From Oligoflexia bacterium (lineage in GTDB: Bacteria; Bdellovibrionota; Bdellovibrionia; Bdellovibrionales; UBA1609), in the NCBI GenBank assembly GCA_026914095.1, contig JAPPIY010000339.1, positions 1-6,722 of the forward strand: a stretch of DNA of 6,722 bases, in the 5' to 3' direction. Made by a program: the position numbers and the translations under genes. The notes under the pieces are model-generated. The model saw nothing but the letters and a program-made list of their open reading frames with translations, was not told where the DNA came from and searched no databases. Of the stretch, positions 6,156 through 6,722 are shown in pieces; within the stretch, counting starts at the first letter, position 1; every line of letters begins with the position of its first letter.

Positions 6156-6433
6156 TCTGATTTCACGAACTTCCAAGATTTTGTGTTTGAACATTTCAGG
6201 AAATGTCGGGATATTTCAAGTCTCCGTGTTTCTTGGTTAATTAGGCAGTCATCATTTCACTGGACTTATTTCTGGATATTTCTCAGCATTTCAAAATCGT
6301 TATACATAATTCTACATGAGATTATACATGGATTTTTAGGCTGATCAGGGTTTTCTTTGGTAGATATTCTCTTGATCTAAATGACATAAGGGTATAAATT
6401 ACCTGATAAGGTATATTTTGGAGATAGTGCATT
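6156..6433. other. Spacer after tRNA-Pro with ATTTC-rich block
   Basis: This 278-base stretch shows no credible gene. From 6160 to 6292 the pentamer ATTTC occurs seven times on the + strand, two of them within GGATATTTC (from 6209 and 6274). A 16-base dyad, ACATTTC-ag-GAAATGT, lies at 6191-6206. Two copies of TTATACAT follow near 6300 and 6323. A sequence rich in short repeats directly after a tRNA 3' end is what an old integration site can look like, but no integrase gene and no second copy of the tRNA end are visible. A weak promoter-like pair (TTGATC at 6372-6377 and TATAAA at 6393-6398, 15 bases apart) may serve the small gene downstream. Confidence 0.4.
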
Positions 6434-6634
6434 ATGTCAAAAAGTAACAGTGGGAAACCTTGGACCCGTAAAGAGATTAGCATCCTTAAAAATCTTTCCA
6501 ATAAAAATACTCCTACAAGAATTATCAGGTTTAGACTTGGTAGAACACCCAAAGCCATTTAGACAAAAGCTTCTCAGGAAGATATTTCTCTAAAACCAAC
6601 CAATCAGAGTCCTTACAATCGTTCTAAAAAATAA
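6434..6634 (+). pseudogene. Small conserved 'NTPTR..LGRT..KPTNQSPY' protein gene with in-frame TAG
   Basis: The frame starts at ATG 6434 with GGAG at 6420-6423 and gives 42 residues beginning 'MSKSNSGKPWTRKEISILK', then 'NTPTRIIRFRLGRTPKAI'. A TAG follows at 6560-6562. The same frame then continues without a shift: 'TKASQEDISLKPTNQSPYNR' and 'SKK', to TAA at 6632-6634. I recognise a widespread small proteobacterial protein of about 60-70 residues with a short helix-turn-helix-like (SANT/Myb-like) pattern ('PWT..EI..LK', 'NTPTR.I...LGRT..A'), where the interrupted position usually holds an ordinary residue such as Q, R or Y. One base change (for example CAG to TAG) explains the stop. Function is unknown. 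The rest of the gene is well preserved, so the stop is recent, suppressed, or a sequencing error. The preserved frame on both sides makes the identification robust. Confidence 0.75.
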
Positions 6635-6639
6635 AGATA

Positions 6640-6658
6640 GAAAATTGATGCTATTTTC
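6640..6658 (+). terminator. Weak AT-rich hairpin after the small gene
   Basis: GAAAAT (6640-6645) pairs with ATTTTC (6653-6658) around a 7-base loop, and the next bases are AT-rich with TTTTT. It starts five bases after the TAA at 6634. The stem has only one G-C pair at its base, so termination would be inefficient. I see nothing else in the remaining bases to the window end. Confidence 0.25.
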
Positions 6659-6722
6659 ATTTTTATAATTTTAAGGTAGTATTTGATTAAGAGTAAATAT
6701 GATAAATAGAATGTCTCAATAG

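Noticed and set aside
6322..6558. Hydrophobic open frame on the - strand.
   Set aside because: It lies antisense to the conserved small protein gene and its leader, and matches nothing recognisable.

Overview
The window is AT-rich bacterial DNA. It carries a complete tRNA-Pro gene with encoded CCA, a lipoprotein with a lipobox, an outer-membrane beta-barrel protein and a glutaredoxin 2, so the host is a Gram-negative, proteobacterium-like organism. The low GC, the ankyrin-repeat lipoprotein, decayed insertion-sequence remnants and loose intergenic spacing would fit a host-associated or predatory lineage. That last point is inference; the sequence alone does not identify the genus.

Layout. 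At the left edge is the 3' part of a + strand NYN (PIN-like) nuclease gene (2-403). About 320 bases without a gene follow. Five protein genes then lie on the - strand. In their direction of transcription (right to left) they are an alginate-export-like outer-membrane barrel protein (5702-4473), a small exported protein of unknown function (4400-3888), a NamZ/DUF1343 exo-N-acetylmuramidase (3662-2472), an ankyrin-repeat lipoprotein (2321-1521) and glutaredoxin 2 (1379-726). A decayed transposase C-terminus (3895-3728) separates the exported protein from namZ. To the right, on the + strand, are tRNA-Pro(UGG) (6079-6155) with a recognisable promoter, an ATTTC-rich spacer, and a short conserved 'NTPTR...LGRT...KPTNQSPY' protein gene interrupted by an in-frame TAG (6434-6634).

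How the genes relate. The barrel gene has a good sigma70-type promoter (5755-5783) and probably drives the exported protein gene too. The last three - strand genes (namZ, ankyrin, grxB) are separated by spacers of about 140-150 bases, and each is followed closely by a copy of a degenerate intergenic repeat (a GC-rich hairpin plus a conserved AT-rich core). They are therefore more likely separate or loosely coupled transcription units than a tight operon. No shared pathway links them: cell-wall recycling, thiol redox, envelope lipoprotein and porin functions simply sit side by side.

I found no convincing novel multi-gene system. The most notable items are the in-frame amber codon in an otherwise well-preserved small gene, the three-copy intergenic repeat, the transposase scar running into the end of the exported protein gene, and near-identical DNA repeats inside the ankyrin gene.
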